Positions 1 through 13,400 of a stretch of 64,000 nt of DNA are shown one piece after another. The stretch lies in contig VZSE01002177.1 in assembly GCA_013398275.1 (NCBI GenBank), positions 372,001 to 436,000 of the forward strand, given 5' to 3'. The translations under genes were made by a program, and so were the position numbers. The notes beneath the pieces are model-generated. The model had not been told where the DNA came from. It did no database searches and saw only the letters and a program-made list of their open reading frames with translations. The DNA comes from Promerops cafer (taxonomy: Eukaryota; Chordata; Aves; Passeriformes; Nectariniidae). How positions within the stretch are numbered: position 1 is the stretch's first letter; the number at the start of each line of letters is the position of its first letter.

Positions 1-3000
1 AGGGGCTGCTCTGCTGGTAGCAGCTATCACTTTTTCGGAGACTACAGCACCATGTAAAATAAAACCAACACTAAGGAAGTATTGAAGGCCACCAATTCTT
101 GTGCACCAGCAACTTTCTTCCTTGGGGACTCTGACACATATAGAGTGGGAGAAACAAGGGATATTTTGCTCTACTATTATGAACCAGATCATGATGGCCC
201 CAGCAGCAACATCTTTCAACATGGCAAGTGGGAGGTCTGGCACTTCTGTGCTTCAACAGATGGTCTATGGAGAAGCACAGAAGATGGTGTGGAGAGACAG
301 GCACTGCTTTTGTGCAGCCTCCAGCATTGGCTTCTATGTGTGGCCCCTAAGAAGGAATGAATCCACTGAGGACCATACTATGAAAATGCAAAAAGCATAG
401 GGAAAAATAAATTTTGGAAAGGGGTATACTAATATGTACTAATGAGTTTTTCCAGACATGCAAACTGAAGGGACTAATCTAAGGTTTGCTTTGACTTACA
501 GGATCATGTAGAGAAAAGAAAAAAGCATTAATCCAAAGCACTACCCAGCAGTGTCACTATTAGCTGGCTAGCCATATCCCAACCCATCACCTCTCTGTTG
601 TATGAAATTGCACAGTGTATCAGCTCTGAGAAGAAGCCCAGAGGCTGCAGTCTCCTAAAACTGGCTGCCCTGACCTCCTGGCTCAGCTTCAGTTCCTGGA
701 GTCTGGGACATTGTAGTGACAGGGCCAGCTCAGTCCCCCAAAAGACTCTCTTGAAAGAGCTACCCAAAAGGCAACAGCCCACAAGGCAGTAAAAGCAGTG
801 AGGTTGTCCCTGTATGCCAGAGGGTAACCCAAGAAATTCCTACTTGCATGAGTGCTAAATTCATATGATTGAGATTGCACACTTCTTCCTTGCAATTCCA
901 AGACAAATACTATTAAGGGCATTCATTTATTTTCATCATCCCCATCTTCTCTCAAGCATGCAATGATATCCTCTTGCCAAAAAACCCGTTGTTAAACTGT
1001 CAGCATCCAGTCCTCCACTTCAGTGGGTTGCACGGGAGGGTTTACAGAACTGTCACCCTACAGTGTCCATACCTGTGTACACTGAGATGTTCCACATCCT
1101 CCAAACTAATCCCATCCTTTCGAGTCTCACTTTCGCCCCCTTAAGGCACCAGCTCGCCATGCTCAGGCGCAGAGAGGCGATGGGGAGAAGCCGCGGGTGT
1201 GGCGAGTGCCACGCAGGCAGCGCTGGGCACGGGAGGAGCCCTGGGAACCCCTCTGTGTAAGGCAGCTCACGAGGAGACCGCACACCGAAATATTTATTGC
1301 TGCTGGAGCTCTTCCATTAAGTGGCAACAGCTCGGAGAGTAAACACAGAGGTAAAGCACCAGCTTCCCATGCAGGAACGCCCCCATCTACAGGTAAATCT
1401 GCCCTCTCTGCCTGTGAAGAACCTCCCGCTGCCCCCCTCCTTCACATGTTCAGAGAAGCAAGAAGCCTCTATCGTTCTCAGCCATCCTGGAGGAAGAAAT
1501 CTTCGTGGCACGCAGGTTTAGCAGCACCCGAGCGTCTTAGAGGGCAGCAGCCAAGCTGCGACACTGCCTGCGAGTCCCCCCTCTGTGAGCGACAAGCCCC
1601 CGTCACTCACAGGCGATGGGCAGGATGTGGCCACATGCTCAGCCTCCCTGTTGACATCAGTCTCCCTTGCTCCACCAAAGGCAGCGTTCACCCCCAGGTC
1701 ACCCCCTTTATCTCAGGACGGCTGGGGGTCCGGGAGGAATCACATCCCTGCAGCTCTTCCAATTGCTCTGCCAACTCTTCTCCAGCCAAACTGCCTGATC
1801 ATCCGACAAAAGCTCATTTTCCCCACAATTTTGAGCCTGCAGCAAAATAGGGCCTAAGGAGGTACCAGGAAAACATGGCAGGCCAGAAATGCCACAGCAT
1901 TTTAGTCCCTAAAACCAAGAAACTAGGGCTGGTTGTTTTTATATTTTTAAGACATTTAAAGAAACAGCTGTATTTTTCACAACTATTGAGCTCAGCAGGA
2001 ACTCTGCAGAACTGGATGCCTTATTATGGGTCTGCTTCAATCTAGTATTTAGCCTCAATTTAAGTTGTAATTTCTCCTTTTTTTTTTTTTTTAATTCAAC
2101 AGCCAGTCATAAAACGATGCACCATCAAAATAATGGTGCACCCTCTCCAATGGTGTCTTTCACCAAGTCTGAAGCTGGGCTGCTAGTGCAGATGTTCCTA
2201 AAGAGAAAGCAAACCAGGATACCCAGGACTTTCTCCTCTTTTCTTTAGCTTGTCATCTCGGCTTGCTGAGCAAACACTTCCACCTAGTGGCCTGCTCCAC
2301 ACATGCTGGGAGGATGGATGTCCTTGGGAGTAACAGGTGATCAGAACTTTCTGCAGAGGAAAAACGATAATCTTACAGAATAATCAGATTATTTCTCGCT
2401 GGTGAGAGGGGCTGGATTGTGTCGAGCCACTTAGCTTTCCCCTCCGAAGCATAGGGCTGATTATCATGTAATGCTGTGCAGCTGCTACGAGTAGCATGCA
2501 CATTATAGGAGTAATCAGTAGTAAATTACTTCTGAGACAATACTTGGTTGCATGTAAATGATTACTCTGGGTAGTCATTTGGAATAGATGAGTTTTGCAA
2601 TGTTTAAGCAATCCTAGTGGGGGATTCTGCTCTCCTTAAGAGGACAAACTGCAGTGCTGAACAGCCAGCACAGAGGAGTGCATGCACACAGGTTCATCCA
2701 AGTGCTGCTCCTGTTCTGCTCCTGGCCCTTGTGCTCTCTGGGATAAATTGCTTAAACTCTTTGCCTACTTTCTCTACCTGAACCATGCATACAATATTCT
2801 GTGGGGAGTCTGTGAGTTATCTACCATGTTACTGGCTGGTATAAATCATAATACCAGCACAGAATTCTCTTTAGGATAACCTTTGTGCTGGCTCTCTGAT
2901 GCCTCACATGGATCTCGGCATTAAAGGACTTGTATTAAGGGGGAGGGCTGCCATCAGGTATCTTCATGCTCAAAGCGTACATGACCAGGTCTGAGATCAC

Positions 3001-6000
3001 ATCTGGGAGACATTGATTTTCTACCTTTAGAGCTTAGTTTTATTTTTATGACAGCACTGGAATATTACCTTAGAGACTGATGACAGCCAAGATCACCCAA
3101 AAAATGTCTAGAAATACCCACCTCCCAAATGCAGTTACATGTGTTTCCCAGACCTTCTCTTAACTAGTACCAATGTTTCTTTACATTGCTGCATGAACTT
3201 CAACAGCAGCTGAATTCCCCAAGTGACACCAATCCCCTGGACCACTGCCTCCTCTGCAGAGTCAAAAGCAAGAAAATTAAAGACTCAAAAGAAAGTACAC
3301 GCCAGACAAATACATCTTGTTCTGCACCACAGGTATGCAGAGAGGGAGCAGAGGTGACAGTGGATACCCATGGTACAGTCAAGGACAGCAGTGAGGCTCC
3401 TGAAGTTTCTAACCAATGCCTTATTTGTTAGGTTATTTTTTTCTCCTTCAAACATTTCACTGTGGCAGCTATAAGAAGAAGTTTTACTATGATTCTTTCT
3501 TTCAGGTCAGAACAGCTCTGCTTAATACATTTTTAAAGACTATATTCATCTAGGAAGACTATTAATAATTAAGAAGAAAACAATATTATTATGGAAATTA
3601 AGGCACCTCTGGGTCTGTGAGAACATGGTATTTCCTGATGACTTACTGGCGTCCCTTCTAGCTCCCAGACAAACAGCATGGAGAGCAGGAGACATTTTTA
3701 CCCCAGAGGGACCACTCTGTTTAGTCCAGGTCAATGCACAGGGCTGATGCTCTGTAATTAAAGACAAGCTGTCAAATGACTTTTCACAGTTTTTCAGTCT
3801 TTCTTTGCTGTTTGCATTAAGGCAGTGAGAGAACCTTTCTCCCTTCTTGTCCTGTCATTACAGGGTCACTAAGGAGGTGCTGTCTGTGATGGACCAGCAG
3901 GAATCAAACCTGCTCTCCCATCATGGGGCTGCAAGAAATTCCAGGCCTCTGCAGATTTCAACATGCAGGACTACATTGTCAGACGTAGTTGTAGAAGTGA
4001 AGATCTTGCTGGACATCATGTTTTGAACACACTCTGCAAGTGCTAAATGGCCTGTACTGGACCTGAGAAATGCAGGATTGGCCCTTGCACGTGCATTTTA
4101 CAAGAACCATTGGCACAATTCGTGTTACACACAGTCCTGCAGCCAGATTCTGCAGCATATGTGAATATTCCTCCAACAGGAGTTCGCTGATGGGCCCTAC
4201 CCATCTGGAGATGTCTGTGCTGCAGGGATCACTGCTTACCAGACAGAATTTGGCTGGTTTGGACACCAGTAGCTATGTAGCCTTGGCAACATCCGAGTTT
4301 CCTGGGGCCTTCCTGGAGAGTACTTAAAGCTGATTTCCCTTTCATTGAGGGCCAAAGTGGTCCCTGGACATGCTGGGAGGTGCCAGTGACAGAAGAAGGT
4401 CATTGCTGCTTTGATGCTCATAAGTGGAGGTTAAATATAGGGAATGGAGCAATGCCATAGGAAAAAATGGCTTACTTCTCTGAAATTCTTAAAATCAGAT
4501 CATTTTCTTTGGACTGAGAAGTGCTCCTCTAATCTGAGAAGGAAAAAACCTGGTCCTTCTCCCAGTGAAGAGCGACTGATGAGCCTGTATCCCACTGCCC
4601 ACAGGGGTTGTGGGTTACCAACAAACACTTCTTCCCCTCTTACTTTCACATGTCCTGATTCCCTCTCCTTTAAAAGAGTGGTGGGATGAGCAGTGTATCT
4701 GCAGTATGTCTGTGGCAGAGTGGCCACCAGAAATGAAATTACTACTCATCAGCTGAGCTGCCATAGCAGATTGGACTCAGGTATTCGTTGCTCAGTCCAG
4801 AAAGGAAATAAAATTTCTTGTCCCAGGTGACCTCCATAAAGTCACTGAGCTACAGACTAAGCTACAACTCACTTGCCTGCGCTCCCAGAGTTTGCACAGC
4901 TAAACTGTTTCAGCCTTTTCACCCATCTCTGCACCTACAGAAACTTTTCCTGGAGTCTGCCCTACATGGAGAGCTACAAATAAGTTTAACATCTTTTAGA
5001 TTAAACTTTACAAGTGGTTCCTTCCTCTGTAAGCAATGCAAATAAGGACAGGTGTGTCAAGTGTGCCAAGTTTTAAGACTTTCCTGCCTTCCAATGTCTT
5101 CATTAAATACCAGTGCCCTCAGCTCAGACTGGGAGAAGTTACCGAGTGACTCCAGTTTCAGCTCAGGCTTGTTTTCCTGTGAGCAAGAAGGACTTAATGC
5201 TACAATACCCTCTTCTCAGCGGTGCACTGTGTGCTAGGGGGTGCTTTATGGTCAGTGAGTGGCTTCAGTGCTACTCTCAGTGCTGCTTCATTTATTTGCT
5301 ATCAGAAAGACAGAGAAACAAATTGTGTGTCAGTGCCTGCCTCTTCTTTCGGGTTCATCCTGGAGAGAGAAATCAATGACTCAATCTCTTCTTGAAGCAT
5401 CTACATTAAAACATGGGGAGTGAAGTCTGACATTTTGTGTGTCTGTGTGTGGGTCCATACATGGTTCAGCATTGCCATTCATCTCCACTCTCCAAATCAA
5501 CAATTATCTGGAGTACCTCAGGAGGGACATGCACTCCTCTCATAAGCTTGGAGTAATGACTAGGAAGCAGTGGTGTGTAACAGGATCCCCAGTGTTAAGC
5601 TTTCCCTGATAACCACATACCCTAATAAAATAACCCTAAGTTGGTTCCAGTCCTTAACATTTCCTTATTACTATTCCATGGGGCCTGTGTTGGGAAGAGA
5701 AACATCACTTCCCTGCAAACTAATATTCAAATGCAAGTCGTGCTTAGCATCTTACATGGGTCCTCATAAATTTGAGTGAGTTCCCTGTGTCTTCCATCTC
5801 ATTGACCTGACAGGATGATCACTCCCTGCTACTGCACTGGCTGTGTCCCTTGTCAATAGCCTGCAAGGAAATATTCTGCACTGATGTATTTCCTTCCTAA
5901 TTTCTTGGTCTATAACTTTCTTTTACCTTTCTTCCTTGCCTAACTCTGACCACTTTTGGAAGCAAAGACCAGTAACCCTTGATATTTTTTCTATGCATGC

Positions 6001-7239
6001 CAGATCCATTCTTTGTCAGAAGACCAGAGAAAAAGTTGGAGGTTAACATAAGAAATCCACGAGAACTTTGCAATAAAAATTTCTTGACTTTGGGATGAGA
6101 TGGTACAGTGCTGAAAACATACCTAAAACAGAATCAGCTATGAAAATGTGGTTTACATCCAGCCCAGCCTGACATGGGCAGTCCTTTTCCATACCTCCTT
6201 TTTCTGTGTGTATGTGCTGACTAATCTTTGTGCTCACATAAATGGAGAGAGCAGAAGCTTGTGTATTTGCTCTATTATATTATTGATATTATTGATTATG
6301 AACTCTTCCCTTTACGTAAGTCTGCTTGCCTCCTTACAGAAGTTATAGATATTCATGCCAATTTTTAGTTATATATTAAAATATGTCTCTCTGTCACCCA
6401 GGGCACCTTGACATTGGTTAAAATTGCAGCCTACACACACAAGAACAGCTCCAGAGCATGAAAGACACAGCACTGATCATGTGGTCCAATAGGCTGGGGA
6501 TTCTCGTGCCTACGTGCATACAGATTTGTTGTAGCCAGACCCTGCCTGGGCACGATAACAGCAGCAGAAGCCCAGACAAAGACAAGGGTTAAGAAGCAGG
6601 CAGAACCAGAGAAGAGATTGTGGAGACGGCGGGGGAAAAGAGGGACAGCAGAATGAAAAAAGAAGACAAAGAATATATTCATGTGTACCTGCTCTCATGT
6701 ACAGACCACAAAGCTCCCTGCCAAGAAACAGGCACCCCCATTTTGCCTGCCAGGAGACTCAGCATCCAAGGGGGAACCACTTGTTCAGGGTTTCTCCCCA
6801 GGCAGGAGGCAGAGCTGCCAGACACAATATCACCTCCTATGTCCCAGCAGCCCAGCCTCAGCATGAGGAAATCCTCAGCTTTTGCCACCCACAGCTGGGA
6901 TGCACTTCCCAGGAGCATGGCTCCACCAGAGACCCCAGCTCTGGTCCCAAAAGCCCACATGGTGAAGAACAGGACCATGGTATGGAGCAGAAGAAAGGCA
7001 TCGTGTAGTGGTGCTGGGAGGAAAGTGGGCCCTGTGCTCAGGAAATCAGGGCAACATTCCTGACTGTGTGTCATGACACCAGGGAAACTGGGGGACACCT
7101 TCTGAGTATGGCAGGTGGCAGGCAGTGAGAGAAGCCAGCCTTGTCCTGCCCTGTCCTGCTTTGGCTACAGTTCTCTGTACTACAAAGGTTAATTTTCCAT
7201 AACTCCTGAAGCAGCAGGGAATTTCCATGGGACTGACAG
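1..7239. other. Intergenic region, no gene recognised
   Basis: No conserved exon, RNA gene or recognisable protein family was seen on either strand. Bases 1130-1860 are locally GC- and CpG-richer than their surroundings and carry a 217-codon open frame with no recognisable domain. A run of T lies at about 2078-2092. Overlapping open frames on both strands at 6620-7100 have low-information composition and no family resemblance. Confidence 0.6.
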
Positions 7240-8190
7240 AAATCTTGTGTTGAGCTAATATTTTAAAAGGGTAAAGGAGACGACCCAGGTAATTATAGAC
7301 CTGTCAAGCTGACATCGATCCCAGGTAAAATAATGGAGCAGCTAATAGGGGAAATATAATTCATGCCCATCAGCAGGGGTTTATGGAAAACAGACCCTGT
7401 CAAATGAACTTAATATCTTTCTTTGCTGTGATTACAAGTTTACTTGATGAAGTCAGTGGTGTTGATGGCTAAAAAAGAAAGATTTTCCAAAGCATTCAAC
7501 CTGGTGCCACACACTAGCTGGATTTAAATCCTAGAACAATACAAAGCCAACAGAGTATGTAGTAAATGAATTAAAGTGACTGACTGTGAAAATATGATGG
7601 AAACCAGAAAGCTGTCATCATGGCAATTGTCTTATGGATTGGGTCCCACAAGGTGAGGTGGATTGCATGATGGTATTTTACTTTTATACCTGTGATCTAC
7701 TGAAATCTGTAACTAAAATCTGTCGTACTAAGATTGGAAGGCTAAAAAATTGTGAGGAGACGGCACTGATACAAACAACTTTCTAATTTCTGGGTGATCT
7801 TGGAAGAACAAGTATGGTAGAACTATATGTGTTTCAGTTGAGTCCAATGTGAAGTAAGCATATCTAAGAACAGACAATGTAGGGTATACCTACAGGACAG
7901 GGAACAGACAGGAATGCCTTCAAAAATGAGTTGTGAACCCCAATTAATCATGCATAAATATCCAGTGTAATATTGTCAACAAAAGGTCTGGTAGAGCACC
8001 TGATCAGGGCCAGCTCTGCGGCCAGTAAGAAGATAATTTCACCTTTTCTTTGAAACTTGCAGCCACACCAGGGACCCAAACTGCTTAGTTCAAGAAACAG
8101 TTTGATGAGGTGGAGATGCTCCAGAGAAGATCCAGGACAATATTCCTGGGATTTGCAAACCTGCCTTTCTAGGCATGACTCCAAGAGTCA
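7240..8190 (+). repeat. Ancient degraded CR1 LINE, reverse-transcriptase region to 3' part
   Basis: Bases 7282-7345 translate to a CR1-type reverse transcriptase stretch containing NYRPVKLTSIPGKIMEQ, close to the family block NYRPVSLTSxPGKxMEQ. Further landmarks follow in the order expected of a CR1: the segment for the 'F-K-A-F-x-x-V-P-H' block near 7480-7510, the 'G-V-P-Q-G' equivalent (gggtcccacaaggtg) near 7641, and a 3' segment resembling 'gtccagagaagagcaac' near 8110. The frame is broken many times, so the copy is dead. The high divergence suggests an old insertion. Family assignment is from memory of CR1 consensus features; the boundaries are approximate. Confidence 0.75.
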
Positions 8191-11100
8191 ATCTGCTCAG
8201 TTTACCAGGGTGATGGCTGATATGACAATCATCTTTTGGCATCCAACAGAGAGGAAAGTGTCAATAGCAAAAGTATCATTGATTTTGGTGGGGTAGCCGC
8301 TTGCTGAGTGATACCTGCTCTGGAGCTGGTCCTTGATGAATAACTCTACTCCCAGTATTTATCTCCTGTACCTGTAAGTAAGGAACATTACTTGTCTGCT
8401 TGTCAGGACATTGCAACAACAACTGAGATAACAGCTGAAAAGCACTGCCTCAGTGCCAGCTCACTATATAGCTCCATACATTTTATTATTGAGTCTGCTC
8501 AGCACTGAGCAGACTGCAAAGTCTCTCTTTTGCCCCAAATGGCTTCCTTTGCCTCAGAGACACCAGGAAAGGCTCAAAATAGCCAGAGAGGCTCTCACAA
8601 AAGCTTCCTGCTGGGAATACCAATGTGCACCATGCACAGCCTAAGTGCACATCCTGTACTGTGGTTTAAGCCATGATACCAAGTTGAGCTAGTGCAGATG
8701 GCTGGGCAGTATTAATTGATTGCTAACAGTAATAAATGGGTCCATAGTGTGGACTTGTAGTCTTATAAATAAAGTCTCTGGCATTTGTATTGACAGTAGG
8801 CAGCATGTGGAAATGTTCTGGAGAGAGGTGAGCTCCCAGCCCCTGTGAAATGCAAGCTGCCACCCTGCATCTTGGCCAAGCAACTATTTATTTTGTATGT
8901 CAATTAGAAAAAAGCTCATCAGATCCTTAGGTGGAAAAAGGAAATTAAAAATAAGGCTGACCTCTAAGCCCACTCTGGGGGCTGAATTTTCTTATTTGCT
9001 TAACATTTCCCAGGTCCAGAAATAGAAGGGGTGGCTGACTAATAGGCTTAAGATCTCTGAGGTGAAATAATGCTACAGACTGAAGAATATGCATTAGTTG
9101 GCATCAGCACAGCCAGAAAAAAAAGGGAGAAATCCACTTTGAGCTGCTTCTCCTGTAAGATAAGCTCCAGGTTCACACAGTGAGATGCCTCCTCCCTGCT
9201 GCAGCAGTGAATTAAGTTTGTCATTTGTTATTGTGTCTTGCCAGCGCGCAAAATAGCAGCCCTGGGCTGTAATCTCCACTCATCTGAGTCTGCACAGTAA
9301 TTGCTGGCAGCCATGGAAACCAAACTTCCCACAGTCATTTATAAACTTGACCCTCCTTGCTTCCTTATTGCCGTATTCAGCCAAGCCCTTGATGGGGGTA
9401 AGTGAAGAGAGAGGAAATTGTAAACTGCAAGAAAATCCAAACGTTTGGCGGCGGAGCACAGAGAACTGGCCTAGAGCCCATCGTGTGAGTGGGAGCCTTT
9501 CCAATGTCACCACTGGCTTTGCAGCAGGCTCCTGGTGAAGCAGGTGGAGCAGTGCCATCTGCTGCGGTAGGCTCCAGTTGATGACTAACGGGCCTTTATC
9601 TGCATCGCATGGGATGTGAGGATGTCTCCTCGCTTCCAAATCCCACCACCGGCTTCCCAGGGAGCCTTGGCCATGCCGCAGGACTTGCTTTCTGCCTGAG
9701 ACATCCCAGCTGTAAACTGGGGATAGCCTATTTCACAGGATCATGATGAAGGTGAAATGATGAAGGCCTCTCAGTAAATCCAAGATTTGGACCATGGAAA
9801 GCCAAAGAACTCATGCTTCTATTTTCCTCAAGGGTACAACAAAGATTCTAAAAATGTTTCCAGCCCAGGAGAACCTTGCCTAGTTGACATCCCACCAGAA
9901 AACTCGATCAACCACTGAATACTCACCACGTGCACAGCCTTTGGATGGCTGAAGCCAGGTGAGACCTCTGGCATTACTGTTAATTACACAACTTTGTGGC
10001 CATCCAAAAACCTGATCATCTTATAATTGCTGTGAAATACCTATAGCAGCAACAAAAAACAAAGAAATCATTGAATGCAGTTTTGAAAATGGCTAGATTT
10101 TATCTAGTTTAATTATTCAAGGATCCTCAACTGTCACACTTCAGGAACAGCAACAGAATACTGACAGGAGTTTCAACACTACTGAAAAACGTCATTGACC
10201 TTTGGGAGCATCAGATTACACCACCTGACAAATAGCTGCATCTCATTCCTACTATCCGCTTGTAAGGGTTTCTTTTCTTTCCCCAGTACTTTTTCTATGT
10301 CAATATTATTTGATCTAAAGCCCAGTCCAAAAGGATGACTTTTTCTTCTTAACATGCCACACCAGGTTATGATATCCTGTCAAAATGTGTTAAGCCAGGC
10401 TCAGTTATGTTACAAAGTGACACATCTATAACAGCTGCAGCATTCAAAGATGATCTTTTCTGGCATGGTGAATTAAGAAGTATACCACCTCATTTAATTT
10501 TTTTCCTCTGGGAAGAGGGAAGCTAATTAAGATATGCTTAGCTTGGTTATTTTTTTTCTAAAAGACAGACCTCTGTAACTATTTGGACCTTATTTAAAAG
10601 GAAAAGAATATGCTTTGGTGTCATTATTTACCCAAGAGCTGTGTGCTAGGCATAAAGTTTGGCTCTAGAGGTTAAATTTTCTTGTGTTCAGATTTGTTTT
10701 GAGCCAAGGTTTTCAGATTGTAAGAGTGTTACACTTCTTAGAAGGATTTAGTCTCTTCCCTCCTCTTTAAGTACTGCCTGATGCAACATATTTGTCCTGG
10801 TCGTAGGAAAGAACAGCAGCTGCACAACACCCCCTTTTCTTTTCCTAAATCCTTGTAGCCATTTCATCTATATCTTCCCACAACATCCTTATTTCTGCAT
10901 TGTTAAAAAGCCTACATGGAGCTTGTAGGAGATTTGCACCTCTGTGCTGTGCATCACAGACTGGAAATGTTGCAGGAGAGGAGTTCAAGCAGCAGAATTT
11001 GCTGTGCCCAGTTGCATCTGCTCAGATTTGGCCACCTAGAATATCAACATTTACTATCTATGCTTTCCTCTGTAGCTTGCTAGCAGCTGGTTACTAAACA

Positions 11101-12889
11101 TAGTCATGAGAAACGGTGCACAGAGGCATCTGGAAAAATAGGTGATCATGATAATCAGTAAGTGCACCATAATGAACTGGCATGAAAGGCTGGGCTTAAG
11201 CATGGAGGGAAATCTATTTCATATTTTCAGCATCCACGGTATTTGCCTTAACATGCTGACTGTATCTTTTGCATGATTTGTTTTAAAAAGAGACAAAGAT
11301 CTAATTAGGTAAGCCCACTACCCCTAAATCTCTGGGTAGTTTAGAGTCTGCAGGTAAGTTAACCTGCTCTAAAGCTACACACATGCAAATCAAACATATG
11401 CACTAGAAGTGCTTTCATAGCTAGAAGTCTTTAGGGAGGCTACTGGGACAGCATGTGAGCAAGCTCATCAGGTCAAGAAACATACTAACAGCACCTTTCT
11501 CATAGGTTCCAGACCCACCCAGACCCTCGCTGCCCAGGGTGAGGTCCTGTCTGCCCCTGGAATCAGCTCCACTTCACATGGTCACCAACTCCTTCTCTGC
11601 AGCACTGCCCACAGCCTGGGTAGGGATCACCACCTGGGATTTGCCCTAACAAATATACTGGGGCTTCAGGTGCAACATTGAACAAAACAGAATAAAACTA
11701 CAGCTTTCTCAGCACCCACTTAATTCAGCTGCTGTGATTGCTGTGTATTGACTTGACCTAAATTATTTAAAAAGTGATGTTTATTAGAAGGAGCAGCACA
11801 TACGCTTGCCCTATTCTTATTCTTCTCCAGGCATCTGTCTATGGCAGCAGTTTAGGGGGAAGGGGAGGAAGGAAGGGAAAGAAAGCTGCTGATTTTTGTT
11901 TGGGGCTGGTTTTTTTCAGGCTGACAAATTCTCTGGTGACTACAAAAGACATTTTATGGGTGAGGTGGAAAAAGGCCCACTGAAATGTCCCATTTGCTGT
12001 CCCATTAGAGGGTGTGGGATTTAGGCAGACAGGACTGACCCACTCTTCTCCCCTTCCCAGCCAGGTCCATGAAGGTGCTGTTCTTCTGCTGGCCTTGCCA
12101 GTTCAGTTGTGGGGAGTTACAGCTGCACTGGTGCTCTGTGGCACAGAGGCTGGATGCAGTGGGAGGGGGCTGCTCGGACAGAAAGGCAGCAATATCCTCT
12201 TCAGACAAGAGGGGAGGAGCTGGGGGTCAGCACCAGTGTCATAGGGTCTCAGGCCTGATGATCTGGAAGAACACTGTCAGCCTCACAGCATCAGGCACAG
12301 ACTCTCACAACCACAGACAGCAAGTAAGCAATATTAAGTCCTGAAATTTTCTCCCAAAACTCTTCTAGTGATACTTCCACACATCCCAAACCACCAATCC
12401 CTTCCCCCAGAGTCTAGCTGTGTCAGGATCCTTGTACACTAGGCATAACACAGTGTTTGTTAGCTTTACTCTCCTTGGAGGATTAGATACTTTACTGCCA
12501 GTCTTTATGCTGTCAGCTGCTCTACCCAAAAGCAGTGCCTGGGATTTGACTTTTAAGAGCTGTTTCTGGGGGCACACAGCACTCTGGTGGCAATGCCTCC
12601 ATGGGGTTTTGCACGTATACTGCTTTTGAAGTCCATCTGTTCTCCTCAGAGAAGCTGGGCTCCACTGCTGTTCACCCCAAAGGATCAAGAGAAATGAAGG
12701 AAGATGCGACGACTCGTCTGGACTCATTCTTCAGCAGGAGGTAGGAGAGATGCAAGTAGGAAACTGCTAGTTCTGCTTTCTCCAAAATCTAACTGCACGT
12801 GGCAAATTGGGCAGGCAGAGAATGGTTTGTTACATCCTGTAGGACAAACAGGATTAACAGCCCTGATGCTAGCCAAACATAAAATTATA
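8191..12889. other. Intergenic region, no gene recognised
   Basis: No exon with a recognisable product was found. Bases 9240-9640 form a CpG-richer block containing a CTCF-like core motif on the minus strand at 9552-9565 and an E2F-like TTTGGCGG near 9443. The remainder is unremarkable AT-rich sequence. Confidence 0.6.
9552..9565 (-). promoter_or_regulatory. Candidate CTCF core motif
   Basis: Read on the minus strand the sequence is GCAGCAGATGGCAC, matching 13 of 14 positions of the CTCF core CCASYAGRKGGCRS. It lies in a CpG-richer block of otherwise gene-free DNA. Motif match only; occupancy is not shown by sequence. Confidence 0.5.
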
Positions 12890-13400
12890 AAAAACAGGGA
12901 TGGGAGGGCTCAAACAACATCTTGTCCACCCCAATTCCACAAGGCACCATCTGCTGTTTGCCTAGTTAGCTCTTAAAAGCCTCCCACGATGGGGATGTCA
13001 CTGCCTTTCCAGGCAACTCTCTCCACTGCTTTTTCTGCCATTGCTGTCAGGAAGTTTTGTTCTCATGCCAAACTTAAATCTCTCTTTCTACAATGTAAGG
13101 CCATTATTCCTTACCCTCACCAAAACAGTCAGGGGGAAAAAAGTATTCTGTTTCCTTTCTGTGGCTTTTTGTGGTTTTAGAAACTATTGTCAACTCTGTC
13201 TTCAGTCATCTCTTCTCTCAGTTAAGCCTAGTTCCTTCCCTCTTCCCCTCTCCCAACATGTTTTCCACCATCTATGCACTGTATTTGTATGTCACCAATT
13301 GGCTCAGAACTCTTGGAGTGTGGTGATAGCATGTCCAAAAGAGGACCCAGCAGTCTTCCAACTGGTAATGTTTGTCCTTGAACCATAAACTATTTATCAG
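12890..13400 (-). repeat. Degraded CR1 LINE 3' region, antisense
   Basis: The + strand reads as the reverse complement of a CR1 3' part. It shows the 'aaaagcctcc..gatggggatgtcactgcc..cagg' block at about 12975-13015, then 'aaatctctctttctacaatgtaaggccattattcctt' equivalents at about 13075-13115. The pyrimidine-rich stretch to 13400 fits the region around the 'ctggagaag' block. Divergence is high and there are insertions, so the ends are approximate. Confidence 0.65.

Noticed and set aside
2280..2296. CTCF-like word cacctagtggcc
   Set aside because: Only 10 of 12 core positions match and two central positions are wrong.
6620..7098. 147- and 139-codon open frames on opposite strands
   Set aside because: Overlapping on both strands, low-information composition, no domain, and no splice or promoter context.
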